Positions 17,227 to 24,924 of a stretch of 64,000 bases of DNA are shown here, piece after piece. Every line of letters starts with the position of its first letter. The stretch's first letter is position 1. This stretch comes from Azorhizobium caulinodans ORS 571 (GTDB lineage: Bacteria; Pseudomonadota; Alphaproteobacteria; Rhizobiales; Xanthobacteraceae). The stretch lies in assembly GCF_000010525.1 (NCBI RefSeq), contig NC_009937.1:2423501-2487500 (forward strand), in the 5' to 3' direction. The notes below the pieces were generated by a model, which had not been told where the DNA came from, did no database searches, and saw only the letters and a list, made by a program, of their open reading frames with translations. Position numbers and translations under genes: made by a program.

Positions 17227-17613
17227 ATGGGCAAGCCGTTATCGATGGACCTGCGCGAGCGAGTTGTTGGTGCCATTTCGCAGGGCATGTCGCGCCGGGC
17301 GGCCGCGGCGCGGTTTGGGGTCAGCGCAGCCAGTGCAGTGAGGTGGGCGGCACTTCAGCGCGATCAGGGAAAGCCAGCGGCCAAGCCACAGGGCGGTGAC
17401 ACGCGCTCGGCCACGACCGAGGCCAAGGCGGCGCGCATCTGGGCGCTGTACGAGGCGGCTCCGGACATCACTCTTGCCGAGCTGCGCGAGGGGCTGGCCG
17501 CCGAAGGGATCGCGGTTGCAGTATCGACCCTGTGGCGCTTTTTCGCCCGCCACGGGCATACGCGCAAAAAAAGACCGGCCATGCGAGCGAGCAGGACCGC
17601 CCCGACATCCTGA
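17227..17613 (+). CDS. IS630-family transposase, N-terminal frame (orfA)
   Basis: 128 aa with the tandem helix-turn-helix DNA-binding region of IS630 transposases: MDLRERVVGAISQGMSRRAAAARFGVSAASAVRW, then LAELREGLAAEGIAVAVSTLWRFFARHG. AGGGGAGG (17211-17218) precedes the ATG. The frame ends shortly after a run of seven A residues where the catalytic frame is entered by a -1 shift. Confidence 0.9.
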   Translation: MGKPLSMDLRERVVGAISQGMSRRAAAARFGVSAASAVRWAALQRDQGKPAAKPQGGDTRSATTEAKAARIWALYEAAPDITLAELREGLAAEGIAVAVSTLWRFFARHGHTRKKRPAMRASRTAPTS

Positions 17614-18173
17614 GCGCGCGTGAAGCCTGGTTCGATGGTCAGCTCGACCTCGATCCGGAAACGCTGATCTTCGTCGATGAGACAGGTGCCAGTACGAAGA
17701 TGGCACGCCGCTATGGACGCGCTCCACGCGGCGAACGGCTGCGCATGGCTGTACCGCACGGACACTGGATGACGACCACGTTCGTCGGGGCTTTGCGGCT
17801 CTCGGGCATGACCGCACCGCTCGTCATCGACGGACCGATGACCGGGGCGTGGTTCGAGGCCTGGGTTGCCCGGGTACTCGCTCCGACGCTGAAACGGGGC
17901 GACGTTGTGATCCTGGACAACCTGCCCGCCCACAAAAGCGTCGTGGCGCGGGAGGCGATCGAGGCAAGGGGCGCCCGGCTGCTCTTCCTTCCGCCTTACT
18001 CGCCCGACTTCAATCCGATCGAAAACGCCTTCGCCAAGCTGAAAGCACTCCTGCGCAAAGCCGCTGCACGCACCGTCGACGATCTGTCCCGCGCCATCGG
18101 TGCCGCCATCGACACCTTCACGCCCGCCGAATGCGCCAACTACTTCGCCGCTGCCGGATACGATGCATATTGA
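17532..18173 (+). CDS. IS630-family transposase, catalytic frame (orfB)
   Basis: DDE catalytic part: LIFVDETGAS (first Asp), VVILDNLPAHKS (second Asp) and LPPYSPDFNPIENAFAKLK (Glu). It lies in the -1 frame relative to orfA and is probably produced as an orfA-orfB fusion (17227-18173) by slippage at the A-run. The ATG at 17532 falls inside orfA and is not a convincing independent start. The stop overlaps the right inverted repeat. Confidence 0.9.
   Translation: MALFRPPRAYAQKKTGHASEQDRPDILSAREAWFDGQLDLDPETLIFVDETGASTKMARRYGRAPRGERLRMAVPHGHWMTTTFVGALRLSGMTAPLVIDGPMTGAWFEAWVARVLAPTLKRGDVVILDNLPAHKSVVAREAIEARGARLLFLPPYSPDFNPIENAFAKLKALLRKAAARTVDDLSRAIGAAIDTFTPAECANYFAAAGYDAY
17566..17572 (+). other. 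Slippery A7 run for -1 frameshift between IS transposase frames
   Basis: Seven consecutive A in the overlap of orfA and orfB. A -1 slip here joins ...HTRKK to TGHASEQDRPDIL in the catalytic frame, giving a full-length IS630 transposase. Confidence 0.7.
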
Positions 18174-18351
18174 TCGGAATCTGCTCTAGGCTGTGAGCCC
18201 TTGCAGCTTGAGCTTTGCCGCAACTGCGAGGTTGCGCCGAAAAACATTGCTGGCGCATCAAGGCCTTAGCGGCAGCCGGATACAAATAGGCCTTCGATGA
18301 TCTCGGCTAGAGCGTCGATGACAGTTGCGACAATGGCCTTTTTTACGATCC

Positions 18352-18894
18352 TCAGGCCAAGCGTTTACCGGTGCCGGGCGCTTCGGCCGTCGAGCGCAAA
18401 TCGGCGCGAAGCTGGGTCACAATCAGCTTGATCATCGCGAGACGCTCTGCTGCGTCGTCCGTCGCGGCAACGACCTCAGCATATTTGCGCGCAGTCAGCC
18501 GGCCGAGATCGATCGGCGCGAGACCGACGCGTTCATCCTTGTAGAGCCGCGCGATGGCATCAGTGATCCGCCCCATAAGCTCGTCGTCGACCGAAACGGC
18601 TGGTGACCGCTCGACGATCGGCGCGCCAGGGGATGTTTCTGTGCCTGCGATCCAATCGAGCGATACACCGGCGGCCTTGGCGAGTGTTTGCAGGGCATAG
18701 AAGGGAGGGCGCGCATTGCCGTCCCTCCATTTAGCGATCTGCTCCGCCTTGTAGCCCACAATAGTGGATGCCTGCCTCAGTCCGCCGACGCGCTTGAGAA
18801 CCTCTTTTAGCCGAGTTCCGAGCTCAGGCGTCCAGCCTGGAACTTTCTCGTCCGCAACGTCGCTCGGTTCCGAGCTGGCGTAACGCTCTGGCAT
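18352..18894 (-). CDS. Phage repressor, HTH (XRE/C1-like)
   Basis: 180 aa, leftward, the only early gene on the minus strand, as for Mu c. An N-terminal helix-turn-helix is seen around residues 38-65 (RQASTIVGYKAEQIAKWRDG, then PPFYALQTLAKAAGVSLDWIAG, the DWL/I-type ending of phage repressor HTH domains). The C-terminal half is probably for oligomerisation. It faces ner across a 188-bp control region with twin operator-like repeats. The likely role is maintenance of lysogeny by shutting off the rightward early promoter. Confidence 0.85.
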   Translation of the reverse strand: MPERYASSEPSDVADEKVPGWTPELGTRLKEVLKRVGGLRQASTIVGYKAEQIAKWRDGNARPPFYALQTLAKAAGVSLDWIAGTETSPGAPIVERSPAVSVDDELMGRITDAIARLYKDERVGLAPIDLGRLTARKYAEVVAATDDAAERLAMIKLIVTQLRADLRSTAEAPGTGKRLA

Positions 18895-18948
18895 TACGAG
18901 AAAATCCCCACTTTTGCGGATGCGTGCGCCATCCTGCAGGTCGGAACT

Positions 18949-18982
18949 CCGTTTTTATGGTTGCTAAAATCCATAAAAATGG
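18949..18982. promoter_or_regulatory. Twin operator-like repeats between repressor and ner
   Basis: CCGTTTTTATGG (18949-18960) and its inverted near-copy CCATAAAAATGG (18971-18982) are 22 bp apart centre to centre, two DNA turns. They lie in an A+T-rich island between the divergent repressor and ner genes. A weaker relative, CCACTTTTGCGG, lies near 18909. They are predicted operators for the repressor and/or Ner, covering the early and repressor promoters. No single -35/-10 pair is convincing enough to call. Confidence 0.7.
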
Positions 18983-19044
18983 ACACTCTCGCCTCAAGTG
19001 AACGCATTCGCGATCTCATTCGTGTGCGCAATGCCCCGAAAAAA

Positions 19045-19064
19045 CCGGCTCTGGCAGGAGCCGG
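19045..19064 (+). other. Leader hairpin before ner
   Basis: CCGGCTC (19045-19051) and GAGCCGG (19058-19064) form a 7-bp stem with a 6-nt loop in the untranslated leader, just before the GAGGAG site of ner. It could tune early-mRNA stability or translation. Confidence 0.45.
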
Positions 19065-19082
19065 CGTCCGAGGAGTTCATCC

Positions 19083-19388
19083 ATGACCAAGTCGGCGCCT
19101 GTCGTGTGGGACAGGCACGCGATCCGGGCCGAGGTGCATCGGCGCGAGACCACTTTGACGGCGATTGCCCTCGCAGCCGGTCTCGACCAATCCGCCTGCC
19201 GTTCCGCTCTCGTCCGCCGTCATCTGGCGGGTGAGAAGGCCCTGGCCGATTTCCTCGGAATCGCTCCCGAGAAGATCTGGCCCGAGCGGTACGCCAAGCC
19301 GTCACCCTGGGCAAAGCGTATCTTGGAAGGCCGCTCGGCCGCCAGCCAAAACGGCGGCGCCCCCGTGGACATGGGAGCGGCGGCATGA
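19083..19388 (+). CDS. ner: Ner-like transcriptional regulator (Nlp/Ner HTH family)
   Basis: 101 aa, first rightward early gene. Its core (WDRHAIRAEVHRRETTLTAIALAAGLDQSACRSALVRRHLAGEKALADFLGIAPEKIWPERY) matches the Ner/Nlp family pattern ending in W-P-x-R-Y, in which Mu Ner turns down early and repressor transcription. GAGGAG at 19070-19075 precedes the ATG. It is longer than Mu Ner through a low-complexity C-terminal extension. Confidence 0.88.
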   Translation: MTKSAPVVWDRHAIRAEVHRRETTLTAIALAAGLDQSACRSALVRRHLAGEKALADFLGIAPEKIWPERYAKPSPWAKRILEGRSAASQNGGAPVDMGAAA

Positions 19389-19561
19389 CCGCCCGCCCGT
19401 CCACGCCCGAGCGCTGCCCGGACACGTCCGCCCATCCCATGGACATGGACAACCGGCGGCTTGCGCAGATCCGGCAGGAGAGCCTCCACCGCATGATGGG
19501 CGTTGCCGCCCTCATGATCGGGGCGCACTTCCTCGCCGTGCTCCTGATGCTCTGCCTATGA
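19385..19561 (+). CDS. Small single-span membrane protein, unknown function
   Basis: 58 aa, ATG overlapping the ner stop (ATGA). The C-terminal half is one hydrophobic segment (MMGVAALMIGAHFLAVLLML) after a hydrophilic N-terminus. The tight coupling to ner and the intact frame support translation. I do not recognise the family. Early-region membrane peptides of this size occur in other Mu-like phages, so a host-takeover or superinfection role is possible but unproven. Confidence 0.6.
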   Translation: MTARPSTPERCPDTSAHPMDMDNRRLAQIRQESLHRMMGVAALMIGAHFLAVLLMLCL

Positions 19562-19594
19562 CGCCCCGCGGCCCCCGGCGGAAGGACGCGTGAC

Positions 19595-20053
19595 ATGGCG
19601 CGCGCACCGGATCGCATCACGCTCGACCTTTTTCGCGACTGGGAGCCGCCTCAGGTCGCGGTGGCGCCGCGCGAGGAGGAGACGCGCGGGCCGCTCGATC
19701 TGGTCATCACGCGCCTTATCAGCCTTGCCATCAAGAAATCGGAACGCAGCCGCGAGGAGATCGCGCAGCAGATGAGCGCCTATCTCGGCCGCACCATCAG
19801 CAAGGATACGCTGGACGCCTGGGCGAGCCCGGCCAAGGCGAGCAACCGCATTCCGCTCGACGCCTTCGTCGCCCTCATCGACGCCACGGCAGACCATGAT
19901 CTCCTCGGCTGGCTGCCAGCCCAGCATGGCTATGTGGTCGTGCCGGCGCGTTATGCCGACCTCATCGAGCTGCACCTCCTGGAGGAGCGCGAGGCCGAGA
20001 TCGCCCGCCGCAAGGCTGCGGTCCAGGCCCGCTATCGGGGAGGCAGCCGATGA
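19595..20053 (+). CDS. Conserved early phage protein upstream of MuA, unknown function
   Basis: 152 aa. Its stop overlaps the MuA start by 4 nt. The middle contains a likely helix-turn-helix-type segment (SREEIAQQMSAYLGRTISKDTLDAWAS). The C-terminus is charged and helical (LLEEREAEIARRKAAVQ). Proteins of this kind directly precede transposase A in alphaproteobacterial Mu-like phages. A DNA-binding accessory to the transposase is a reasonable guess. Confidence 0.75.
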   Translation: MARAPDRITLDLFRDWEPPQVAVAPREEETRGPLDLVITRLISLAIKKSERSREEIAQQMSAYLGRTISKDTLDAWASPAKASNRIPLDAFVALIDATADHDLLGWLPAQHGYVVVPARYADLIELHLLEEREAEIARRKAAVQARYRGGSR

Positions 20054-22227
20054 AGAGCTGGTTCACGGCGGCGGAAATCGCCGGCCTCGGCCTTCCGGAC
20101 ATTCCGGAGAGCGAGCGCGGTGTGCGCAAGATGGCGGGCCGCGACGCCTGGCCGTCCCGCGAACGGGAAGCCTCCGGCGGCGGCCGGGAGTATCCGCTCT
20201 CGGCCCTGCCCACCGCTGCCCGCGCCGCTTATGTCGCCCGTCATCTCCAGGCGCTGGATGTGCCGGTGGAGGTGGTGCGGGCTGCCGCCAGCGAGCCGGA
20301 GGCGGAACTGGCTGCCCCGGCCGCGCTCGATCAGCGGGACGGTCGCCTCGCCATCCTCGCGGCGGTGGAGGATTTCGCGGCATCGGCCGGCATCGGTCGC
20401 AAGCGGGCGGATACCCTGTTCTGCGCCGCCTATGAGGCGGGGGCGGTCGAGGTGGCGGCCTGGGTGCGGGCCGCCGTGCGCTCGGTCACGCCGCGCACGC
20501 TCGCCCGCTGGCGGGCGGCGCAGGCGGCGGGGGCCACCCATCGCCTCGCCGTGGACAAGGGCGCCGCCCGGCGCGGCAAGGGCGTGCTGGAGGTCGCCAA
20601 CGCTGGCGACGTGAAGGTGTTTTGCCTCGCGCTTCTGTCCCGCAACCCGCTCTTCACCGCCGACCATGTGCGCGATCTGGTAGGCGGGCAGTTCGGCCCC
20701 ACCTTGGAGGTGCGCGGCAAGGTGCTGCCGCTGCCGCCGCTGCGCACCTTTCAGGAGGCATTGAAGGGCTGGAAGACCACCCACAAGGTGGAACTCACCG
20801 CCCTCACCAATCCCGACGCGTTCAAGAACCGCTACCGGCTCTCCGGCCGGGGCGCCATGGCCCATGTGCAGGCGCCGAACCAGCTCTGGATGATCGACGC
20901 CAGCCCCGTGGACATGCTGTGCCTCGATGGCCGGCACAATGTCTATGTGGCCATCGACATCTTCACCCGCCGCATCATCGCCTATGTCACCAAGACGCCG
21001 CGGGCCGAGGGCGTGTCCCTCCTCATGCGCCGGGCCATCCTCGCCTGGGGCGTGCCGGAAGAGGTGAAGACCGACAACGGCGCGGATTTCGTCGCCCATG
21101 CCACCCGGCGCCTGTTCGCGGCCATCGGCATCCGGCGGGTGACGGCGGAGGCCTTCAGCCCGGAGCAGAAAGGCCATGTGGAACGGGCCATCGGCACCTT
21201 CCAGCGCGGTTTCGTGCGGCTGCTGCCGGGCTTCATCGGCCATTCTGTCGCCGACCGGAAGGTGATCGAGGCCCGCAAGAGCTTCGCCGCCCGCTTGGGC
21301 GAAGATCCGCGCGAGGCCCTGTGCGTGGAGCTGAGCGCGGCCGAGCTGCAGCGCTATGCGGACGCCTGGATCGCCAGCAAGTATGACCACCGGCCGCATG
21401 AGGGCCTCGGCGGCGTCACCCCGTTCCAGGCCGCTGCCGCCTCCACCGCGCCCATCCGCACCGTTGAGGAACGCGCCCTCGACATGCTGCTCGCCCCCGT
21501 GGCGGGCCAGCATGGCCTGCGCACCGCCACCAAGAGCGGCATCCGCATCGACGGCTTCCATTATCTCGCCCCGCAGGTGTTGCCGGAAACGCAGGTGATG
21601 GTGCGGATGGACCCGGCCGACATGGGCCGCGCCTTCCTGTTCGATCCGGCGGGCATCACCTATCTCGGCGAGGCCATCTGCCCGGAACTGGCCGGCATCG
21701 ATCCGAAGCTTGCGGTGGAGGCGGCCAAGGCCGAGCAGGCCCGCATCATCGCCGAGCGCACCGCCAGCGTGCGCAAGGAGGCCCGGCGCCTCACCAAGGG
21801 GCCGCGCCTCATTGATCTCGCCTTGCGCCACACCGCGCGCCAGGCCGGCACGCTGGTGGATTTCCCCAAGGCGCGCGAGGCGCACACCACCCCGGCGCTG
21901 GAGGCGGCGGCGGAAGCCGCAACCCCGCGCAGCGCCCCGGCGCCTCGCCTGTCCGACGAGACGCGTGCGCTGCGCGCCCGCCTCGCCGCCGAGGCCGCGC
22001 CGGAAGGGGCACAGGTCCGGCCCCTCCATGCCACCGAGACGCCGAAGCAGCGCTGGAACCGCGCGCAGGCACTGGAACGGCGGCTCGCCGCCGGAGAAGC
22101 CCTCGCACCGGAGGAAACCACCTGGCTCCTCGGGTACGCGCAGGGCCCTGAATACAAGGGTTTCAAGCTCACCTTCGGAGACAGCCATGACGTAGCGCCC
22201 CGCCAGGCGCCGGTGGAAGCCGGCTGA
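20050..22227 (+). CDS. Mu-type transposase A (DDE integrase)
   Basis: 725 aa against 663 in Mu. The N-terminal Mu-type DNA-binding domain (WFTAAEIAGLGLPDIP..., about 1-70) should bind end or enhancer sites. The catalytic RNase-H core shows Asp283 (MIDASPVD), Asp342 (KTDNGADF) and Glu378 (QKGHVERAIGTF), the DDE triad. A beta-barrel and C-terminal region follows. It catalyses strand transfer for integration and replicative transposition at the TG/CA ends described here. It overlaps the preceding gene. Confidence 0.97.
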   Translation: MKSWFTAAEIAGLGLPDIPESERGVRKMAGRDAWPSREREASGGGREYPLSALPTAARAAYVARHLQALDVPVEVVRAAASEPEAELAAPAALDQRDGRLAILAAVEDFAASAGIGRKRADTLFCAAYEAGAVEVAAWVRAAVRSVTPRTLARWRAAQAAGATHRLAVDKGAARRGKGVLEVANAGDVKVFCLALLSRNPLFTADHVRDLVGGQFGPTLEVRGKVLPLPPLRTFQEALKGWKTTHKVELTALTNPDAFKNRYRLSGRGAMAHVQAPNQLWMIDASPVDMLCLDGRHNVYVAIDIFTRRIIAYVTKTPRAEGVSLLMRRAILAWGVPEEVKTDNGADFVAHATRRLFAAIGIRRVTAEAFSPEQKGHVERAIGTFQRGFVRLLPGFIGHSVADRKVIEARKSFAARLGEDPREALCVELSAAELQRYADAWIASKYDHRPHEGLGGVTPFQAAAASTAPIRTVEERALDMLLAPVAGQHGLRTATKSGIRIDGFHYLAPQVLPETQVMVRMDPADMGRAFLFDPAGITYLGEAICPELAGIDPKLAVEAAKAEQARIIAERTASVRKEARRLTKGPRLIDLALRHTARQAGTLVDFPKAREAHTTPALEAAAEAATPRSAPAPRLSDETRALRARLAAEAAPEGAQVRPLHATETPKQRWNRAQALERRLAAGEALAPEETTWLLGYAQGPEYKGFKLTFGDSHDVAPRQAPVEAG

Positions 22228-22256
22228 ACACGTTCGAGCATTGGGGATTTTTGAGA

Positions 22257-23018
22257 ATGTTGCAGGCAGGTTTGACGGTTAAGGGGCCGGTTGCCACGGC
22301 CAATGTGGCGGCCTTCATGGGGCTCGCCACCAAGCTCATCGAGCGCGATCCCACCGCGCCCGGCATCGGCGTCTTCCACGGCCCCTCGGGCTACGGGAAG
22401 ACCTATGCCAGCATCTTCGCGCAGAACCGCACCCGCGCCATCCGCGTCGAGGTGGGCGATTACTGGACGCGCAAGACGCTTCTTAAATCCGTCCTCGCGG
22501 AAGCCGGCCTCCAGGCGCGCGGCACCATCGCCGACATGGCGGAGGCAGTCATCCGCATCCTGGGGGATGATCCCCACCGCCCGCTCATCATCGACGAGGC
22601 CGACCGGCTCGTGGACAAGCGCATGATCGAGCTGGTGCGCGACCTGCAGGACAAGAGCACCGCGCCCATCATCCTCATCGGCGAGGAGCACCTGCCCACC
22701 AAGCTCGCCACGGTGGAGCGCGTGCACAACCGGGTGCTGGACTGGGTCGCCGCCGAGCCGACCGACCTTGAGGACGCCCGCGCGCTCGCCGCCTCGCTGT
22801 GCCCGCGCCTCACGCTGGAGGATGATCTCCTCGCCGAGATCGTGAACCGCTCGGACGGGCGGGCGCGGCGCATCGTGGTCAACCTCATCCGGGCCTCGGA
22901 GATCGCCCGCAACCTCGGCGTCATGCGGCTCGACCGCGCGGCCTGGGGCAATAACGGCTTCTTCGACAGCCGGCCGCCGTCGCCCCGCAACATCGCCGCG
23001 CTCGCGAGGGGGATGTGA
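22257..23018 (+). CDS. Mu-type transposition ATPase B (AAA+)
   Basis: 253 aa, shorter than the 312-aa MuB. Walker A is GPSGYGKT (42-49) and Walker B is PLIIDEADRL (Asp113, Glu114). It binds DNA cooperatively with ATP, selects targets and stimulates transposase A; target immunity is a known MuB property. ATG 22257 is taken rather than the TTG at 22251. A 29-bp gap from gene A includes TTGGGGATTTTTGAG. It is compact like the B proteins of other alphaproteobacterial Mu phages, lacking a long N-terminal HTH extension. Confidence 0.95.
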   Translation: MLQAGLTVKGPVATANVAAFMGLATKLIERDPTAPGIGVFHGPSGYGKTYASIFAQNRTRAIRVEVGDYWTRKTLLKSVLAEAGLQARGTIADMAEAVIRILGDDPHRPLIIDEADRLVDKRMIELVRDLQDKSTAPIILIGEEHLPTKLATVERVHNRVLDWVAAEPTDLEDARALAASLCPRLTLEDDLLAEIVNRSDGRARRIVVNLIRASEIARNLGVMRLDRAAWGNNGFFDSRPPSPRNIAALARGM

Positions 23019-23019
23019 G

Positions 23020-23640
23020 ATGGCGCGCCGTCCCACCCCCGATCATGTGAGCCTGACCGTGCGCGTCCCGCGCGGCCATGAAGGCTTCTGGCGCATCATC
23101 CGCGACCTCGACGAGGCTGGCCCCTGGACATCCAGCGACGTAGCCGACCGCACCAACGCGGCCCTCGCAAGCGTGGCCGATTATGTCCGCCGCCTCGCCA
23201 AGGCGGGCATCTGCGCCGTGGTGGACGCGCGGTCCGGCCTGCCGCATCTGGTGAAGTCCTATCGCCTCACGGAGCGCCCCACACAGGCGCCCCGTGTGCG
23301 CCGGGACGGCACCCGATCCAAGCCCACCGGGCAGGAGCAGATGTGGCGCGCCCTGCGCAGCCTCGGCGCCGCCACCTATCCCGAGCTGGCGCTGGCGGCG
23401 AGCACCGACGAGGTGACCGTCGATCCGGTGGCCGCCAAGACCTACATCAAGATGCTGGTGAAGGCAGGCTATCTGGTCGCCCTGGCGCAGGAGCGGTCCA
23501 ATACGCCGGTCCTGTGGCGCCTCAAGCCCAGCATGAACACCGGCCCGCTGCCGCCGCTGGTGATGCGCACCAAGATGGTGTGGGACCAGAACGAGGGCCG
23601 CGTGGTGGGCGAGCCCCGGCTTGAGGAGGCGCGGTCATGA
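23020..23640 (+). CDS. Conserved early phage protein with winged-helix-like segments
   Basis: 206 aa. Two helix-turn-helix-like stretches are visible: FWRIIRDLDEAGPWTSSDVADRTNAALASVADYVRRLAKAG (about 20-65) and a second one around residues 105-150 (MWRALRSLGAATYPELALAASTDEVTVDPVAAKTYIKMLVKAGYL). This tandem wHTH layout suggests DNA binding. It starts two bases after MuB and overlaps the next gene by 4 nt. The exact role is unknown. Confidence 0.75.
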   Translation: MARRPTPDHVSLTVRVPRGHEGFWRIIRDLDEAGPWTSSDVADRTNAALASVADYVRRLAKAGICAVVDARSGLPHLVKSYRLTERPTQAPRVRRDGTRSKPTGQEQMWRALRSLGAATYPELALAASTDEVTVDPVAAKTYIKMLVKAGYLVALAQERSNTPVLWRLKPSMNTGPLPPLVMRTKMVWDQNEGRVVGEPRLEEARS

Positions 23641-24020
23641 GCCCGCGTCCTCCCACGGACTTCCGCGCCCGCGCGCTCGCCGGCTGGGGCACGCCGCCGG
23701 ACTGGATCCTGGCGCTGGCCGAGGCCTGCGCCCGCACCACCCAGACCGCCACGGCCAAACAGCTCGGCGTCTCCGGCTCCATGCTCTGCCAGGCCCTCGC
23801 CAATCGCTATCCCGGCGACATGGCCAGCCTGGAGCAGCGGGTGCGCGGCGCCTTCATGGGCTCCACCGCCGACTGCCCGGTGCTGGGCGAGATCGGCATG
23901 GACCGCTGCCTCGCCGAGCAGAAGACACCCTTCTCCGCCGCTTCCTCCGTGCGCGGGCGCCTGTTCCGGGCCTGCCGCGCCGGCTGCCCCCACTCGCGTC
24001 TCACGGGAGGCCAGTCATGA
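23637..24020 (+). CDS. Early phage protein with HTH and Cys-rich C-terminus
   Basis: 127 aa. An HTH (LAEACARTTQTATAKQLGVSGSMLCQALANRY) lies near residues 25-60, followed by four Cys in CPVLGEIGMDRC and CRAGC, which could bind zinc. It resembles small regulators encoded in the early region of related prophages. It overlaps both neighbours. Function is inferred only as a DNA-binding regulator. Confidence 0.7.
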   Translation: MSPRPPTDFRARALAGWGTPPDWILALAEACARTTQTATAKQLGVSGSMLCQALANRYPGDMASLEQRVRGAFMGSTADCPVLGEIGMDRCLAEQKTPFSAASSVRGRLFRACRAGCPHSRLTGGQS

Positions 24021-24349
24021 TGCCGGACCGCACCCTCAGCCAGTCCATCGAGGCCCTGCGCGAACAGCTGGCCCGCTTCGAGACCCGCGGCGTCACCTTC
24101 GAGCCGGAGGCGGTGCGCGTCATCCTCCGCGCGCTTTCCTCGCTGCGCCGCTCCGCCGAGGCGCTGGAGGCCGGCGGCAGGGAGCGCGACCGTCCTGCCT
24201 GCGCGGCGGATTCCGACGTGCTCCCGGCGCCGCGCCTCTCGGCCATGCGCAGGGCCGTGGCGCGGGTGGCGACGCCGGTGCCGCAGACCAACGTCATCCT
24301 CTTCCCCCTCAAGCGCCGGCCGGCGCCGGGCACCGGGGATGCGGCATGA
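24017..24349 (+). CDS. Small early phage protein, unknown function
   Basis: 110 aa from ATG 24017, overlapping its neighbours by 4 nt on each side. The N-terminal half is helical and heptad-like (SQSIEALREQLARFETRG...ILRALSSLRRSAEALEAG). The C-terminal half is proline- and arginine-rich. No recognised domain. It is coded in a frame that also runs upstream antiparallel to nothing obvious; the overlap with its neighbours defines the start. Confidence 0.65.
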   Translation: MMPDRTLSQSIEALREQLARFETRGVTFEPEAVRVILRALSSLRRSAEALEAGGRERDRPACAADSDVLPAPRLSAMRRAVARVATPVPQTNVILFPLKRRPAPGTGDAA

Positions 24350-24924
24350 CGCTCCTGCTTGAGACCCCGGAGCCCAGCCTCCGCCTCATCGCCGCGGCGG
24401 TGATGGAAGCCACCGGCGCCAGCATGGCGGACATCCGCTCCACCCGCCGCCAGAAGGAGGTGGTGAGCCAGCGCCATATCGTGTGCTGGCTCGCCGCCCG
24501 CCTCACGGGCAAGACCTTCCGCCAGATCGGCGTCTTCCTCGGCGGGCGCGATGCCAGCACGGTGCGCGAAGCCGTGCTCCGGGTGGAGCAGCGCATGGCG
24601 CAGGATGCGGCGCTCGCCTCCCGCGTCTCCGCCATGCTCGCCGCCATCCAGGCGCTCGCCGCCCATGGCGTGGCCGAGCGCTTCCCGGAGGTGGATGCGC
24701 TGGCGGTGGCCGCGCACATCACCGGCGCCGGTGTGCCCGAGCGGGCGGCCATCGGCGCCTCCACCGACCAGATCGTGGCCATGGCCGGCCAGCTCATGGC
24801 CCTGCACCGGGCGGCCGAGGCCGCCGCCGGGGCGCTCGTCGCGGCCGGCGGCACAGTGCCGGACGAGCTGGCCGGGCTTGGCTACGCCCCCCTTCAATCC
24901 CCGGAGCGAAACGATGGACAGTGA
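24346..24924 (+). CDS. Early protein with DnaA domain IV-like HTH
   Basis: 192 aa. Residues about 27-80 (IRSTRRQKEVVSQRHIVCWLAARLT, then GKTFRQIGVFLGGRDASTVREAVLRVE) follow the DnaA C-terminal DNA-binding domain pattern, including the GGRD-x-[ST]-TV signature loop with Ala where DnaA has His. No ATPase domain is present. The remainder is helical and Ala-rich. It may recognise DnaA-box-like sequences and recruit host replication factors during replicative transposition; that is inference. Confidence 0.72.
   Translation: MTLLLETPEPSLRLIAAAVMEATGASMADIRSTRRQKEVVSQRHIVCWLAARLTGKTFRQIGVFLGGRDASTVREAVLRVEQRMAQDAALASRVSAMLAAIQALAAHGVAERFPEVDALAVAAHITGAGVPERAAIGASTDQIVAMAGQLMALHRAAEAAAGALVAAGGTVPDELAGLGYAPLQSPERNDGQ

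Larger units (their letters stand above)
17135..18186 (+). mobile_element. IS630-family insertion sequence within the prophage left end
   Basis: About 1.05 kb bounded by inverted repeats CTAGAGCAAAATCCGATCA (17132-17150) and TGATCGGAATCTGCTCTAG (18171-18189; 17 of 19 positions pair). The element proper is flanked by TA dinucleotides, the expected IS630/Tc1 target duplication. It carries one transposase in two overlapping frames. It landed 53 bp inside L3 and upstream of the leftward repressor gene's end, so it interrupts no recognisable phage gene. Confidence 0.88.

Noticed and set aside
18190-18351. Possible small gene on the minus strand after the repressor
   Set aside because: A short hydrophobic frame exists, but it has no acceptable start codon or ribosome site.
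19558-19593. ATG directly overlapping the small membrane protein stop (11-aa frame)
   Set aside because: Too short, and the next true gene at 19595 has its own start.
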